A stretch of 64,000 bases of DNA from Saccharomonospora amisosensis (GTDB lineage Bacteria > Actinomycetota > Actinomycetes > Mycobacteriales > Pseudonocardiaceae). Where the stretch lies: the NCBI RefSeq assembly GCF_011761185.1, contig NZ_JAAOYM010000001.1:2232001-2296000 (forward strand). Direction: 5' to 3'. A model generated the notes under the pieces. That model was not told the DNA's origin and made no database searches. It saw only the letters and a list, made by a program, of their open reading frames with translations. The position numbers and the translations under genes were made by a program. Positions 33,584 to 43,700 of the stretch are shown piece by piece; positions within the stretch are counted from its first letter, which is position 1, and every line of letters begins with the position of its first letter.

Positions 33584-35188
33584 ATGCACGAGTTCTCTGT
33601 CGCCCCGCTGGTGGAGGTCGGCGACTCCGAAACCCTGACCGACGCTGTGTACGCGCGCTCACTGTCCGAACCGGACACCACCGTGCTGGCGGTCCGCGAG
33701 CGAGACGGCTGGCGCGACGTCGGGTACGGCGAGCTGGCCGGGACGGTTCTCGCGGTGGCGAGGGGCCTGCTGGCGGAAGGCGTGCGAGCAGGAGACCGCG
33801 TCGTGGTGCTCGGACCGACGTCGCTCGACTGGGTCGTGGCCGATCTCGCGGTGCTCAGCGTGGGAGCGGTGACCGTGCCGGTTTACCCGACGGCCTCGGC
33901 CGAGCAGGTGCGGGCCGTGCTGGCCGACGCTGAGCCGGTCGCGTGCTTCGCCGATCCGAACGCGCTGCCTCGGCTCGACGACGCGCTCGGCACCGAACTG
34001 GTGTGGCGGCTGGGTGAGTCGTTCGCCGAACTGGCCAGCAGTGGCGAGGCGGTCTGCGCCGACGAGGTGGGGAACCGGCGAGCGAGGGTTCGCGCCGACG
34101 ACGCGGCGACGATCGTCTACACGAGCGGAACGACGGGCGAGCCGAAGGGCTGCGTGCTCACCCACCGCAACATCCTCGCCGCCTCGGGCAATGTGGTGGC
34201 CCTGCTGCCTGAACTGTTCGGGTGGCGGGGACGACAGCCGACGACACTGCTGTTCCTGCCGCTGGCCCACGTGTACGGCAGGGTGGTCCTGTACGGCTGC
34301 CTCGGCGCGGCCACGCGGACGGGGCTCGTCGGAAACGCCGCCGATCTGGTGTCCGAACTGCCCGCCTTCCGGCCGACCTTCCTCGTCGGTGTGCCCTACG
34401 TGCTGGAGAAGATCCGCAAGGCCGTGCCGGATGAGAGCGCTGTACCCGCGTTGCTCGGCGGCAGGCTCACCCACATGATCTGTGGCGGCGCCTCACTTGA
34501 CGCATCCACGTTGCGGTTCTTCACCAGGGCAGGACTCACCGTGCTCGGCGCCTACGGACTCACCGAGACCGCTTCGACCGCGACGATGAGCGCCCCGACC
34601 GCCAACCTCCCCGGTGCGGCGGGCAGGCCGGTGCCGGGAACGACCATCGCGATCGGCGACGACGGCGAGATCCTCGTGCGGGGCCCCCAGGTTTCGCCCG
34701 GTTACTGGCCCGACCACGGCACGGGGCAGGAGTGGGTGCCGACAGGCGACCTCGGCGTCCTTCAGGACGGCTACCTGCGCATCACCGGGCGGCGCAAGGA
34801 GATCATCGTGACCAGCGGCGGCAAGAACGTCGCGCCGTCGTTGCTGGAGGACCGGCTCCGGCTGCATCCGCTCGTGGCCAACTGCATGGTGGTGGGGGAG
34901 GGCAGGCCCTACGTGAGCGCGCTCGTCACCGTCGATCCGGTGGCGCTGCGGAACTGGGCGGGCACCGCCGAGGTCGACCCGGCCGACCCTCGCCTGCTCG
35001 CGGAGATCGCCACGGCGGTCGACGAGGCCAACGCCCTGGTGTCGCGGGCCGAGTCGATCCGGAGGTTCCGCGTGGTCGCGGGCGACTTCACCGTCGAACG
35101 AGGCCAGCTCACCCCGTCGCTGCGGCTGCGCAGGATGGTCATCGAGAAGGACTTCGCCGCCGAGATCGAGCAGCTGTACGCGTCGTGA
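33584..35188 (+). CDS. Long-chain acyl-CoA synthetase-type AMP-dependent ligase
   Basis: A 534-residue ANL enzyme: core IVYTSGTTGEPKGCVLTHRN, LFLPLAHVYGRV, YGLTETASTATM, PTGDLGVLQDGYLRITGRRK and a C-terminal domain with IIVTSGGKNVAPSLLE, typical of FadD15-like long-chain ligases. The terminal catalytic-lysine motif is unusual: GQLTPSLRLRRMVIEKDF has no obvious GKxxR signature, although the last conserved Lys is present. It probably makes acyl-CoA for the pathway or for lipid recycling. It ends at a strong terminator-like inverted repeat. Confidence 0.9.
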   Translation: MHEFSVAPLVEVGDSETLTDAVYARSLSEPDTTVLAVRERDGWRDVGYGELAGTVLAVARGLLAEGVRAGDRVVVLGPTSLDWVVADLAVLSVGAVTVPVYPTASAEQVRAVLADAEPVACFADPNALPRLDDALGTELVWRLGESFAELASSGEAVCADEVGNRRARVRADDAATIVYTSGTTGEPKGCVLTHRNILAASGNVVALLPELFGWRGRQPTTLLFLPLAHVYGRVVLYGCLGAATRTGLVGNAADLVSELPAFRPTFLVGVPYVLEKIRKAVPDESAVPALLGGRLTHMICGGASLDASTLRFFTRAGLTVLGAYGLTETASTATMSAPTANLPGAAGRPVPGTTIAIGDDGEILVRGPQVSPGYWPDHGTGQEWVPTGDLGVLQDGYLRITGRRKEIIVTSGGKNVAPSLLEDRLRLHPLVANCMVVGEGRPYVSALVTVDPVALRNWAGTAEVDPADPRLLAEIATAVDEANALVSRAESIRRFRVVAGDFTVERGQLTPSLRLRRMVIEKDFAAEIEQLYAS

Positions 35189-35190
35189 GT

Positions 35191-35245
35191 GTCGCGCCGG
35201 GTTCACGGTGTTCTGCCAGACACCCGCGGCCGAACCCGGCGCGAC
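35191..35245. terminator. Long inverted repeat between convergent genes, probable bidirectional terminator
   Basis: GTCGCGCCGGGTTC (35191-35204) and GAACCCGGCGCGAC (35232-35245) are a perfect 14-bp stem with a 27-base loop. It starts 2 bp after the acyl-CoA synthetase stop and ends 9 bp before the stop of the convergent hotdog gene. A short AATTT run follows on the plus strand. High-GC actinomycetes often use such stems without a U-tract. Confidence 0.7.
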
Positions 35246-35254
35246 AATTTCGGT

Positions 35255-35779
35255 CTACTTCATCCAGCACACGTAGTCGAAATCCACCTTGCCGACGAGC
35301 GTGCCGGAATCGTCCTTCAGCAGGGCCTTTCCGGCGATTTCGTAGCGGCCTTCACCCTCGTCGGCGAGGATTGCCGACACCACATTCTCGTCGATCGTTC
35401 CGGTTGCCCGGATGCGCCCGGTTGCCGGGCGCAGGAAGCTGACCCTCGAGTCGCGCAGCACGAAGCTCTGGACCTGGGCGATCCGGGTGGCCAGGCCACC
35501 GGAGAACGCGCCCGCGCAGGCCACCTCGGCGGCAAGGAACAAGGCGCCGGCGTGCACCGTGCCCAGGTGGTTACGCATTTCCTTCCGGTCGGCCACCTCG
35601 GCGACGGCCGTGGCGAAGCCGACCTCGGTGACGCGGACGCCGACGTGGTTGTTGAAGGGCACGACAGAGTCGACCATCTGCCGGACCTGCTCGTAGTCGG
35701 TGCGGCCGTTCGCGGTCGCCGTGGCGAGCCGCTGCTGGGCCTGGGAGATTTCCGCGGAGAATTTGCTCTTGGGTGGCAT
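35255..35779 (-). CDS. DUF4442-type hotdog thioesterase
   Basis: A 174-residue hotdog protein. Residues about 40-170 include VVPFNNHVGVRVTEVG, RNHLGTVHAGALFLAAEVA and a final VGKVDFDYV strand, as in DUF4442/YiiD-like acyl thioesterases. ATG at 35777-35779 gives MPPKSKFSAE; longer readings enter the divergent promoter. It is the only minus-strand gene in the lipid cluster and is divergent from the flavoprotein that starts the PKS operon. The 154-bp spacer should hold both promoters; no clear operator is seen there. Confidence 0.85.
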   Translation of the reverse strand: MPPKSKFSAEISQAQQRLATATANGRTDYEQVRQMVDSVVPFNNHVGVRVTEVGFATAVAEVADRKEMRNHLGTVHAGALFLAAEVACAGAFSGGLATRIAQVQSFVLRDSRVSFLRPATGRIRATGTIDENVVSAILADEGEGRYEIAGKALLKDDSGTLVGKVDFDYVCWMK

Positions 35780-35933
35780 ACGATAAGTGCCGCACGAAGG
35801 TGCTAACAGCCGGTTAACTGAACCCTGCGAAAATGGTTCGATAGGAAGAGGCAATGGTCGTTGCCGGCCCCTTTCGCGCTCCGTAGAAAAGGAAAGGACG
35901 AGACCAAAACACGGTGAGCGCGGGAGTCTACGG

Positions 35934-37136
35934 ATGTATGACGCGATTGTGGTCGGCGCACGATGTGCGGGTTCGCCGGTCGCCATGTTGCTGGCCAGGC
36001 GTGGATACCGCGTACTGCTGGTCGACAAGGTGACCCAGCCCAGCGACACGGTGTCCACGCATTACGTGCAGCAGTACGGGTTGCGCAAGCTCGACGAGTG
36101 GGGCCTGCTCGGCCGCCTCGCGGCCACGGGCGTGCCGGCGATACGGCGCATGACGATCTCCTACCGCGACGCGGTGATCGACGGCTTCGCCGACCCGCTC
36201 GACGGTATCGACCTCACCTACGCTCCGCGGCGCACGGTGCTGGATCCGATCCTGCTGGAGGGCGCGCGAACGGCGGGTGTCGAGGTCCGCGAGGGATTCA
36301 CGGTTCGCGAGCTGGTCGTCGACGACGGCCGGGTCGTGGGCGTTCGCGGCGGGTACGGCGCGGAGGAGCCGGCCGAGTACCGCGCGAAGATCGTCATCGG
36401 CGCGGACGGCAGCCAGTCCTTCGTCGCGCGCTCGGTCGGCGCCGAGATCTACCGCAGCATTCCGGCCGCGTCGTTCGTCTACTACTCCTACTGGACGGGA
36501 CTGCGGACGCACTTCCACAGCCGTATCGGGGTGGACCAGCAGGTGGGCGTGTGGCCGACGAGCGACGAACAGACCCTGGTCGCCATAATGAAGCCGATCG
36601 CGAGGTGGGCCGAGTTCCGCACCGATCCCGAGGCCTCGTTCCTGCAGGTCGTCAAGGACGTCGTACCCGAGTTCGCCGAGCAGCTCGTCGACGCCGGTGA
36701 ACGCGTCGCGCGGCTGACCGGAATCCGCTACCCGGACAACTTCTACCGCCGCTCGCACGGTCCGGGCTGGGCGCTCGTCGGCGATGCCGGCTACCACAAG
36801 GACCCCATCACCGGTCAGGGCATCAGCGACGCGTTCGTCCACGCCGAGCTGCTCGCCGACCGGGTCGCCGAAGGTCTGGCCGGAGAGCGCGACCTCGACG
36901 AGGCGGTGGCCGACTACGAGCGAGCCCGCGACGCGGCGACCGCCTCGGCCTTCCAGTTCGCCGCCACCATCGGGGAACTGACGCTCCCGCCGCAGCTCGA
37001 CGCCGTGTTCACCGCGATGTCGGGCAATGACGAGTACGCCAAGGACTTCTTCAACGTCATCGCGGGAGCACTGCCCGGCGAGCAGTTCTTCGCTCCCGAG
37101 AACGTCGCCCGCATGGTCGGGGGTGTGCGCGCATGA
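35934..37136 (+). CDS. FAD-dependent oxidoreductase, geranylgeranyl-reductase family
   Basis: A 400-residue flavoprotein with the N-terminal dinucleotide fold DAIVVGARCAGSPVAMLLAR, the RTVLDPILLEGAR substrate strand and the C-terminal WALVGDAGYHKDPITGQGIS loop of the GG-reductase/phenol-hydroxylase group. Relatives reduce isoprenoid double bonds or hydroxylate aromatic rings; which applies here is unclear. Start ATG at 35934 is chosen from the conserved MYDAIVVG; the ribosome site (GGGAG) is weak. It leads an eight-gene overlapping operon ending at 52.2 kb. Confidence 0.87.
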   Translation: MYDAIVVGARCAGSPVAMLLARRGYRVLLVDKVTQPSDTVSTHYVQQYGLRKLDEWGLLGRLAATGVPAIRRMTISYRDAVIDGFADPLDGIDLTYAPRRTVLDPILLEGARTAGVEVREGFTVRELVVDDGRVVGVRGGYGAEEPAEYRAKIVIGADGSQSFVARSVGAEIYRSIPAASFVYYSYWTGLRTHFHSRIGVDQQVGVWPTSDEQTLVAIMKPIARWAEFRTDPEASFLQVVKDVVPEFAEQLVDAGERVARLTGIRYPDNFYRRSHGPGWALVGDAGYHKDPITGQGISDAFVHAELLADRVAEGLAGERDLDEAVADYERARDAATASAFQFAATIGELTLPPQLDAVFTAMSGNDEYAKDFFNVIAGALPGEQFFAPENVARMVGGVRA

Positions 37137-37738
37137 CCGTGAAGCTCATGACGATCGGCGACAGCTTCGCCGAGGGCCGCGGCGACCCGCTGCCCGACGG
37201 CAGGTTCCGCGGTTGGGTGCCGCGGCTGGCGGAGCTGATCGGTGTGCGTCCCGACGAGTACGTCAACCTGGGATCGTTCGGCGCCACCACGCAGGACGTC
37301 GTCGACCACCAGCTGGCCACGGCGCTCGACTGCGACGCTCCGCTGTACGGCGTCACGGTCGGGGGCAACGACCTCGTGTCACGCGAGTACGAGGCGGCGC
37401 GCTTCCGGCACAACCTGCGGCACATACTCACCCTCCTCACGATGCGCGGCGCGCGCGTGTTCACGATCAACTGGCCGGACATCCCAGGGCGGATCCCCGG
37501 CCTTTCCGACGACAAGCGCCGCGCTCTGCGAGCGCGGTTCGCCGATGCCAACGAGTACATGAACAAGCTCACCGCCGAACTGGGCGTGCTCCGTTACGAC
37601 ATGATCGACACCCCCGTGACCAGGGACTCAGCCATGTGGAGCCCGGACGGGATGCACCCGAGCCCGGAGGGGCACCGCGTCATCGCGGCCCAGATCGCCG
37701 AGCTGCTGAGCTGCAGCGGTGATCCATCCCCAGCGTGA
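37133..37738 (+). CDS. SGNH/GDSL-type hydrolase
   Basis: A 201-residue SGNH hydrolase: block I Ser in TIGDSFAEGRG, block III GGNDLVSRE, and block V Asp/His in SPDGMHPSPEG. It lacks a signal peptide, so an intracellular esterase or acyltransferase acting on a pathway intermediate is likely. ATGA overlap with the flavoprotein gene; 12 bp before the PKS gene. Confidence 0.9.
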   Translation: MTVKLMTIGDSFAEGRGDPLPDGRFRGWVPRLAELIGVRPDEYVNLGSFGATTQDVVDHQLATALDCDAPLYGVTVGGNDLVSREYEAARFRHNLRHILTLLTMRGARVFTINWPDIPGRIPGLSDDKRRALRARFADANEYMNKLTAELGVLRYDMIDTPVTRDSAMWSPDGMHPSPEGHRVIAAQIAELLSCSGDPSPA

Positions 37739-37750
37739 GAAGGGATCCTT

Positions 37751-40700
37751 GTGAAGCAGCACCACCCGGAACAGCCCGCGCGCAACCCGATCGCCATCGT
37801 GGGTGTCGCCGGCCTGTTCCCCATGGCACACACCTACCGCGACTTCTGGCAGAACGTCGTCGACGCCGCCGACTGCACCGAGGAGGTACCCCCGTCTCGC
37901 TGGCGGGCCGAGGACTACTACGATCCCGACCCGAGCGCACCGGACAAGACCTACTGCACGCGCGGCGGGTTCGTGCCGGACGTGCCGTTCAGCCCGCTGG
38001 AATGGGGCCTGCCGCCCAAACAGCTCGAGGTCACCACGGCCGTACAGCTGCTGAGCCTCGGTGTCGCGCGTGACCTGCTGAGTGACGCGGGGGCCGTCGG
38101 CTCCGACTGGTACGACCCCTCGCGAACGGGCGTCGTGCTGGGCTCCGCGGGACCGACCACCCTGTCGCACCCGCTCGCCGCGCGGCTGAGCACACCGGTG
38201 CTGCGGGCCGTCGTGCGCAGCTGCGGCCTGTCGGAACAGGACGCCGAGGAGATCGCCGCGCGCTACGTCGAGGCGTTCCCGCAGTGGGAGGAGAACTCCT
38301 TTCCCGGGCTGCTGGCCAACGTCATCGCCGGCCGGATCGCCAACCGGCTCGATCTCGGTGGCATGAACCTCACGGTGGATGCCGCGTGCGCCAGCTCGCT
38401 CTCGGCCGTGCACATCGCCATCGGTGAGCTCGTCTCGGGCCGCGCAGACATGATGATCACCGGTGGCTGCGACACCGAGAACTCGATCTTCGGCTACATG
38501 TGCTTCAGCAAGACGCAGGCACTGTCGAAGTCCGGGCGCATCCGCCCGTTCGACGACGACGCCGACGGCACCCTCGTTGGCGAGGGAATCGGCATGCTCG
38601 CGCTGAAGCGGCTCGCCGACGCCCAGCGCGACGGCGACCGGGTCTACGCCGTCATCCGCGGTGTCGGGTCCTCGAGCGACGGCCGGTTCAAGAGCATCTA
38701 CGCCCCGCGCGCCGAGGGACAGGCTCTGGCACTGCGCCGTGCCTACGCCGACGCCGGCGTCTCCCCGGCTTCCATCGGCCTGTTCGAAGCCCATGCCACC
38801 GGCACCAGGGTCGGTGACCGCACGGAGCTGACCGCGCTCGACGAACTGCTGCGCGAGGCCACCGACGAGAAGCGGTTCGCCGCCATCGGCAGTGTCAAGT
38901 CACAGATCGGCCACACCAAGGGCGCCGCAGGTGCGGCGAGCCTCATCAAACTCGCGCTGTCGCTGTACCACAAGACGCTGCCACCGACGATCAATGTGGA
39001 TCGTCCGAACACGACTGTCGACTTCGCGGACTCCGGCTTCTACCTCAACACCACCACCAGGCCGTGGATCGCCGATCCGAAACGGCCGGTGCGCAGGGCC
39101 GCCGCCTCGGCGATGGGCTTCGGCGGCACGAACTTCCACGTCGTGGTGGAGGAAGCCAGCGCCGACCGCGCGGCGATCCGGACCCACCACGGAACCGCGA
39201 AGGCGCACCTGTGGCACGCGCCAGACCCGGAGAGCCTGCTCGAGCTGCTGCGCTCGGGCGCGGAGCCCAGCAGGGACATCGTGCCGCAGGAGCACGCCCG
39301 GGTCGGTTTCGCGTCGCTCGGCGAGGCCGAGTCGTTGCGCGCGACCGCGATCGAGTCGCTGGCCGCGGATCCGGCCGCCGAGAGCTGGTCGCACCCCTCG
39401 GGTGTGTTCTACCGCCGCAGGGCGCTACCCGACGTGCGGATCGGCGCGCTGTTCGCGGGCCAGGGCAGCCAGTACGTCGACATGGGACTGTCGGCCGTGC
39501 TCAACAACCCCCTCGTCGCGAGCGCGTTCGACGACGCCAACGCCGCCTTCGCGGGCGCGGAGCGGACCCTCGCCGAGGTGGTGTTCCCACCGGCGTCGTT
39601 CGACGGGTCCACGCGCGCGGACAGCGACCTGGTGCTGCGCCGCACCGAGAACGCCCAGCCCGGCATCGGCGCACTCGCCGCGGGACAGTTCCGTTTCCTC
39701 ACCGCGCTCGGCCTGGACTGCGCGGGCTTTCTCGGGCACAGCTTCGGCGAGCTGACCGCACTGTGGGCGGCGGGCGCGCTCGACGACGCGGCGTTCTTCG
39801 CGCTGGCCCGCGCACGTGGCCTCGCGATGGCCCCTCCGGCCGACCCCGACTTCGACGCGGGGGCCATGCTCGCGCTCGAGGCCGACCGAACCACTGTGAC
39901 CGAACTGCTCTCCGCGCACCCTGGGGTCAGCGTCTGCAACCACAACGCTCCCGACCAGGTCGTGGTGGGTGGGTCGACGCTCGCCGTCGCGGAGGTGGCC
40001 GCCGCCTGCAAGCGGCATGGCATCGGTGCGACGCCGCTTCCCGTCGCCGCCGCCTTCCACACCGAGCGGGTCGAGCACGCCGTCGACGCCTTCGCGGAGG
40101 CGCTGGCCGGCGTGGAGATCGGCGCGCCTGCCAAACCGGTGTTCGCCAACACCGCGGGTGCCACCTACGGAGCGGACGCCGACGCCAACCGGCGGAACCT
40201 GGCCGAGCAACTGCGCCGCCCGGTCGAGTTCGTCGACGGGGTGCGCGCACTGCGCGCCTCGGGCTGCACCGTGTTCGTCGAGTTCGGACCCAAGCGCGTG
40301 CTGAGTCAGCTGGCCGAACGCATCCTCGGCGCCGACGAGGTCCTCGCCATTGCGACCGACCTCGGCGCATCGATCGACAGCGACCTGGCGCTGCGGCGCG
40401 CCGCGGTACAGCTGGCCGTAGTCGGTGCGCCGGTCCACGACATCAACCGGTTCGACGCCGAGCCGCTCCAGGTGCCGCGCCCCGAGGGCATGACCGTGAC
40501 CCTCACCGGCCACGACTACGTTCCCGACAGCCGCGAGGCCGCGTATGCGGCCGCACTGGACGGCGCCTACCAGATCAGCACCGCCGAGGCTGCGCCCGTC
40601 ACGCCCGTCACGCCCGTCACGCCCGTCACGCCTCCCGCCGGACCGATCGAGGCCGGGCCGCCCGCCGCTCCTGCCCTGCCGGAGCCCTCGGCGGCGATCG

Positions 40701-43700
40701 CCCCGGTAGGGCCCCCCGCGGCGGATTCGCGTCCCGAACCGCCCGTCGCCGACGGCTTCGGCGAGCTCGCCGCCAAGCATCTGGACCTGCACAGCCGCTA
40801 CGTGGAGGGGCAGCTGCGGATCGCGGACGGCCTCGTCGAGGCACTCGAGCACGCCACCACCCCGGGTGCGCAGGCAGCCGTGGAGGCCGTCACCGGACAC
40901 AGCGTGGCCATCGGTGAGACCCACGTGCGTGTCAACGAGATTCTGGCCGCGCTCGCCGAACGCGAGCTGGGCGGCACGACGGCCGAGCACCCGGCACCGG
41001 GATGGTCGCCGCCCGCCGCGCGGCCCGAACCGGCGACCGCGCCAGAGCCCACCACCCAGCCCGGCCCGGTACGGCCGCCCGCGGCCGAGACCCCCTCTGT
41101 CCCGCGGCCACGGGACACGCCGCAGGCCGCGCCTGCTGAGGCGGTCGCTGCGGCGCCTGTTGTGGGGTCGGGTGATGTGGAGTCGGTGTTGGTGGAGGTG
41201 GTGGCGGAGAAGACGGGTTATCCGGTGGAGTTGGTGGATTCGTCGATGGATTTGGAGGCGGATCTGGGGGTTGATTCGATCAAGCGGGTGCAGATTCTGG
41301 GTGCGTTGGGGGAGCGTTTTCCGGAGTTGCCCGCCGTGTCGCCGGAGCAGGTGGGTGAGTTGCGGACGGTGGCCGACGTGGTCGGGTTCCTGACCGCCGC
41401 GCCTGCTGAGGCGGTCGCTGCGGCGCCTGTTGTGGGGTCGGGTGATGTGGAGTCGGTGTTGGTGGAGGTGGTGGCGGAGAAGACGGGTTATCCGGTGGAG
41501 TTGGTGGATTCGTCGATGGATTTGGAGGCGGATCTGGGGGTTGATTCGATCAAGCGGGTGCAGATTCTGGGTGCGTTGGGGGAGCGTTTTCCGGAGTTGC
41601 CCGCCGTGTCGCCGGAGCAGGTGGGTGAGTTGCGGACGGTGGCCGACGTGGTCCGGTTCCTGACCGCCGCCCCTGCGGACACGGAGCAGCCACCTGCCAG
41701 CACGGTCGAACCCGTCGCCGCCCCACCCGAGATCACGCGCCTGCACCTGGAGCTGACTCGGCTGCCCGCCGTCGACGAGGTGCGCGGTGCTTACGCCGCC
41801 GATCCCGTCGCCGTCGTGACCTCCGGCCGCCTCGCCGAGACCCTCGAACGGCGCGGCTGGCAGGTCGTGCTCCTGGAGCGTGACCTCTCCTGGGACGCCG
41901 CCACCGCCGAGCGGATGCTCGCCGAGCAGGTCGGCAAGCTCGGCAGGATCGACCTGTGCCTGGTGACCCTCGCGGCCCGCGACTGGGCGGCCGCCACGGA
42001 GACGCTCGCGGGCACGTTGCTGCTCGCCAAGCACGTCCTTCCCAAGCTCACCGAGACCGCTGGCGGCGGTAGGGCTGCCTTCGTCACCGTCACCCGGCTC
42101 GACGGCGGACTCGGCCACCACGGCACCGCCGCCGAGGCGGACGCGATGCTCGGCGGCGTCGCGGGGCTGGTCAAGACGCTGCGCCACGAGGAGCCCTCGG
42201 TCTTCAGCCGCTCTGTCGATCTGGCGCCCGAGCTACCCGAGGGCACGGTCGCCGACCTGTTGCTCGCCGAGATCAGCGATGCCGACCTCACCACCACCGA
42301 GGTGGGCATCGATGCCGAAGGCCGCCGCTGGACACCGCGGTTCGCCGAGCGCGACGACGAGCTCGAGCCCGCGGCGGAGCTGGCCGACGACGAGGTCCTG
42401 GTCGTCACGGGAGGGGCTCGGGGGGTCACCGCGGCCTGCGTGCGTGCCCTCGCCGACCGATGCGGGGGTGAGTACCTCCTACTCGGCCGTACTCACCATG
42501 GTGACCTTCCGTCCTGGGCGGAGGGCGTCGCGGAGGGCGGTCTCAAGCCCGCGCTCATCGAGGCCATGCGCGCCGAAGGTGGCGAGCTGACGCCCCGCGA
42601 GATCGAACGCCGCTACCGCGAGCTGCTGGCCCGCAGGGAAATCCAGGAAACGCTCGATGCACTGCGGGCCAGTGGAGCCAGGGCCACCTACGTCGCCGTC
42701 GATGTCACCGACGCCGCCGCCGTGCGTGCCGCGCTCGCCGAGCATGCCCCACGGGTCACCGGCGTCGTTCACGGCGCGGGCGCTCTCGCCGACGCCAGGC
42801 TCGCCGACAAGACACCCGAGGCCGTGCGCACCGTGCTCGGCGCGAAGCTCACCGGCCTGCGGGCGGTGCTCGACGCACTCAGCAGCGCGCCGCTGCGGCA
42901 CCTGCTGCTGTTCGCCTCGGTCGCCGGGGTGTACGGCAACACGGGACAGGCCGACTACGCGATGGCCAACCAGGCGCTCGGCAGGCTCGCCGCCACCTGG
43001 AAGCGGTCCGAGCCGGGTCGGCGGGTCACCGCGATCGACTGGGGCGCTTGGGACGGCGGCATGGTCACGCCGGAACTGCGCGAGGTCTTTCTCGCCAGGG
43101 GAGTGCCGCTGCTGCCGCCGGACACCGGCGCCAGGATGTTCACCGAGCAGTTCGCGACCACCCGTCACGACGACGTCGAGGTGCTCGCCGGGCCCGCCAC
43201 CACGCTCAGCGAGCCGCCGGTCGCCGCGCCCACACCAGGGCTGCTCGCCCGCAGGGACATCGCCACCGTCGCGGCCGATCCCGTGATCGCCGACCACCGC
43301 ATCGGCGCGCATCCCGTCCTGCCCGCTTCGGCGGCCCTCGGCTGGATGGCGTCCATTGTGGAGCGCGCGAATCCCGGGCTGAAGGTGGTCGAAGTGCGTG
43401 GCTTCGACGTGCAACGCGGCATCGTGTTCGACGGCGGCCAGGAACCGGAGTACTGGCTGCACGCCGAGCCCGGTGAGGTCGACGCCGACGACCGGCTCGT
43501 CGTCCCCGCCGCGGTGCTCTCCGGCCCCGACGGTGCCAGGCAGTCCCACTACCGGGCGGTCTTCGTGCTCTCCCCTGAGCCCGCGCCGGGTCCCACGCTG
43601 CCCGGGTACGTCGTGGGCGAGGGACCCGAGAACGGGCTGTGCACCTATGCCGACGCGGACCTGTTCCACGGACCACTGCTGCAGGGGGTGCGGCGCATTC

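Noticed and set aside
35780-35933. Operator in the hotdog/flavoprotein divergent spacer
   Set aside because: Only a GTTAAC hexamer and weak symmetry (CAG...CTG) were seen, not enough to claim a site.
39425-42187. 920-codon minus-strand open frame opposite the synthase gene
   Set aside because: It is the antisense shadow of the PKS coding sequence; its translation is Gly/Arg/His-rich low-complexity text without domains, as expected in high-GC DNA.
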